Positions 63,597 to 64,000 of a stretch of 64,000 nucleotides of DNA are shown here, piece after piece (the stretch's first letter is position 1; every line of letters starts with the position of its first letter). Where the stretch lies: assembly GCF_020026455.1 (NCBI RefSeq), contig NZ_JAHHQJ010000002.1, positions 176,477 through 240,476 of the forward strand. Direction: 5' to 3'. This stretch comes from Alistipes sp. GTDB lineage: Bacteria; Bacteroidota; Bacteroidia; Bacteroidales; Rikenellaceae. A program made the position numbers and the translations under genes. The notes beneath the pieces are model-generated. The model was not told the origin of the DNA and did not search any database. It was given only the letters and a program-made list of their open reading frames with translations.

Positions 63597-63604
63597 CAAA
63601 GATA
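63597..63604 (-). promoter_or_regulatory. Promoter -7 element (TATCTTTG) of the acyl-CoA reductase gene
   Basis: The minus strand reads TATCTTTG, 5 nt before the ATG at 63591. Confidence 0.6.
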
Positions 63605-64000
63605 CTATTTCAGGTTGTAATCCGTGCATTTTTCCAAAAGTTATGCAATTATTGAAGGCGACAGCTACTGCTGCCTGAAGCACACAAAGCGTTCCGAAAG
63701 ATCGCGGATTGCACGTTCCGTCTATGCGCCAGCCGGCGGTATGGACAGCGCCCGAAGCGATCGGGCAGGTGTGGCACCCTGCGCAGGCCGGGGACTGGCG
63801 GAGTTGACCGCAGAAGGAGCAGGAGGAAGACGAGGCGGAGCGGAGTGAGATGCGGGGGAGGGAGGGGCGGAGGACCGAGCAGGTGCCGGGTTGAGCGGTG
63901 CCGAGGCGCAGAAAGGTCGGCCGAAGATTGTCAAGCGCAGGGAGGGATGACCTCAGAAGGGCTGGAGGGGGGGGGGGGCGAGGAGGAACGGAGTGAAAGG
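63605..64000. other. Non-coding end of window, purine-rich
   Basis: No gene is supported here. From about 63770 the plus strand is strongly G/A-rich, with a 12-G run at 63967-63978. A frame at 63624-63848 is low complexity and lacks a known pattern. Confidence 0.5.

Noticed and set aside
63624..63848. Possible 74-codon gene at the right end
   Set aside because: Low-complexity Gly/Ala/Arg sequence in a purine-rich tract, with no start signal or recognisable pattern.

Overview
The window reads as a chromosomal segment of a GC-rich member of the Bacteroidales. An Alistipes-like gut Rikenellaceae is my best guess, inferred from high GC, the gene content, and repeated Bacteroidetes-type promoters (TAnnTTTG, sometimes with TTG or TTTG about 20 nt upstream). 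Backbone genes have weak ribosome-binding sites, as is usual in this phylum. No taxonomic marker gene is present, so genus is not proven.

Bases 1-30.7 kb are ordinary backbone: the end of a HlyD/ABC-2 exporter operon, a TonB-type outer-membrane receptor, a Cys-rich Spy-like periplasmic protein, a LytS/LytTR two-component pair, gamma-carbonic anhydrase, MazG, a GH20 hexosaminidase, YhhN, PheT, an orphan TrpB2 behind a Trp-codon leader peptide and attenuator, a DMT transporter, LysA, LepA, an acyl-CoA ligase, tRNA-Gly, GlpK-GlpF, and Rho with a long disordered insert followed by an S1/P1 nuclease.

Bases 30.9-40.1 kb form a cobalamin-linked neighbourhood. One cobalamin riboswitch precedes nrdDG (B12-independent ribonucleotide reductase) and a second precedes a BtuG-like surface lipoprotein. 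Two paralogous genes with nearly leaderless promoters lie nearby: a DUF2284 metal-binding protein, and a fusion of a partial DUF2284 domain to a DUF71/COG2102 PP-loop ATPase, a family proposed to act in B12 salvage in bacteria. Between them lies a LytTR regulator overlapping a membrane-anchored NAGPA-like protein.

Bases 40185-61024 are an integrative element in the 3' end of tRNA-Leu(UAA), bounded by 13-bp direct repeats. It carries a tyrosine recombinase, an excisionase-like HTH protein, a primase-helicase, a toprim primase split by a 2.48-kb group II intron, a possible transfer-origin remnant, a Fic protein with a palindromic candidate operator, and an IS4-family insertion sequence with an 8-bp target duplication. 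Downstream of the IS is an AT-rich five-gene run: XRE regulator, PLD/SNF2 helicase, Eco57I-like methyltransferase, RecF/SMC-like ATPase and a small membrane protein. This is the best candidate for a little-described anti-phage system, and the IS end appears to supply its -33 promoter element. The backbone resumes with tRNA-Leu, miaA, a pRiA4b ORF-3-like gene and a LuxC-like acyl-CoA reductase.
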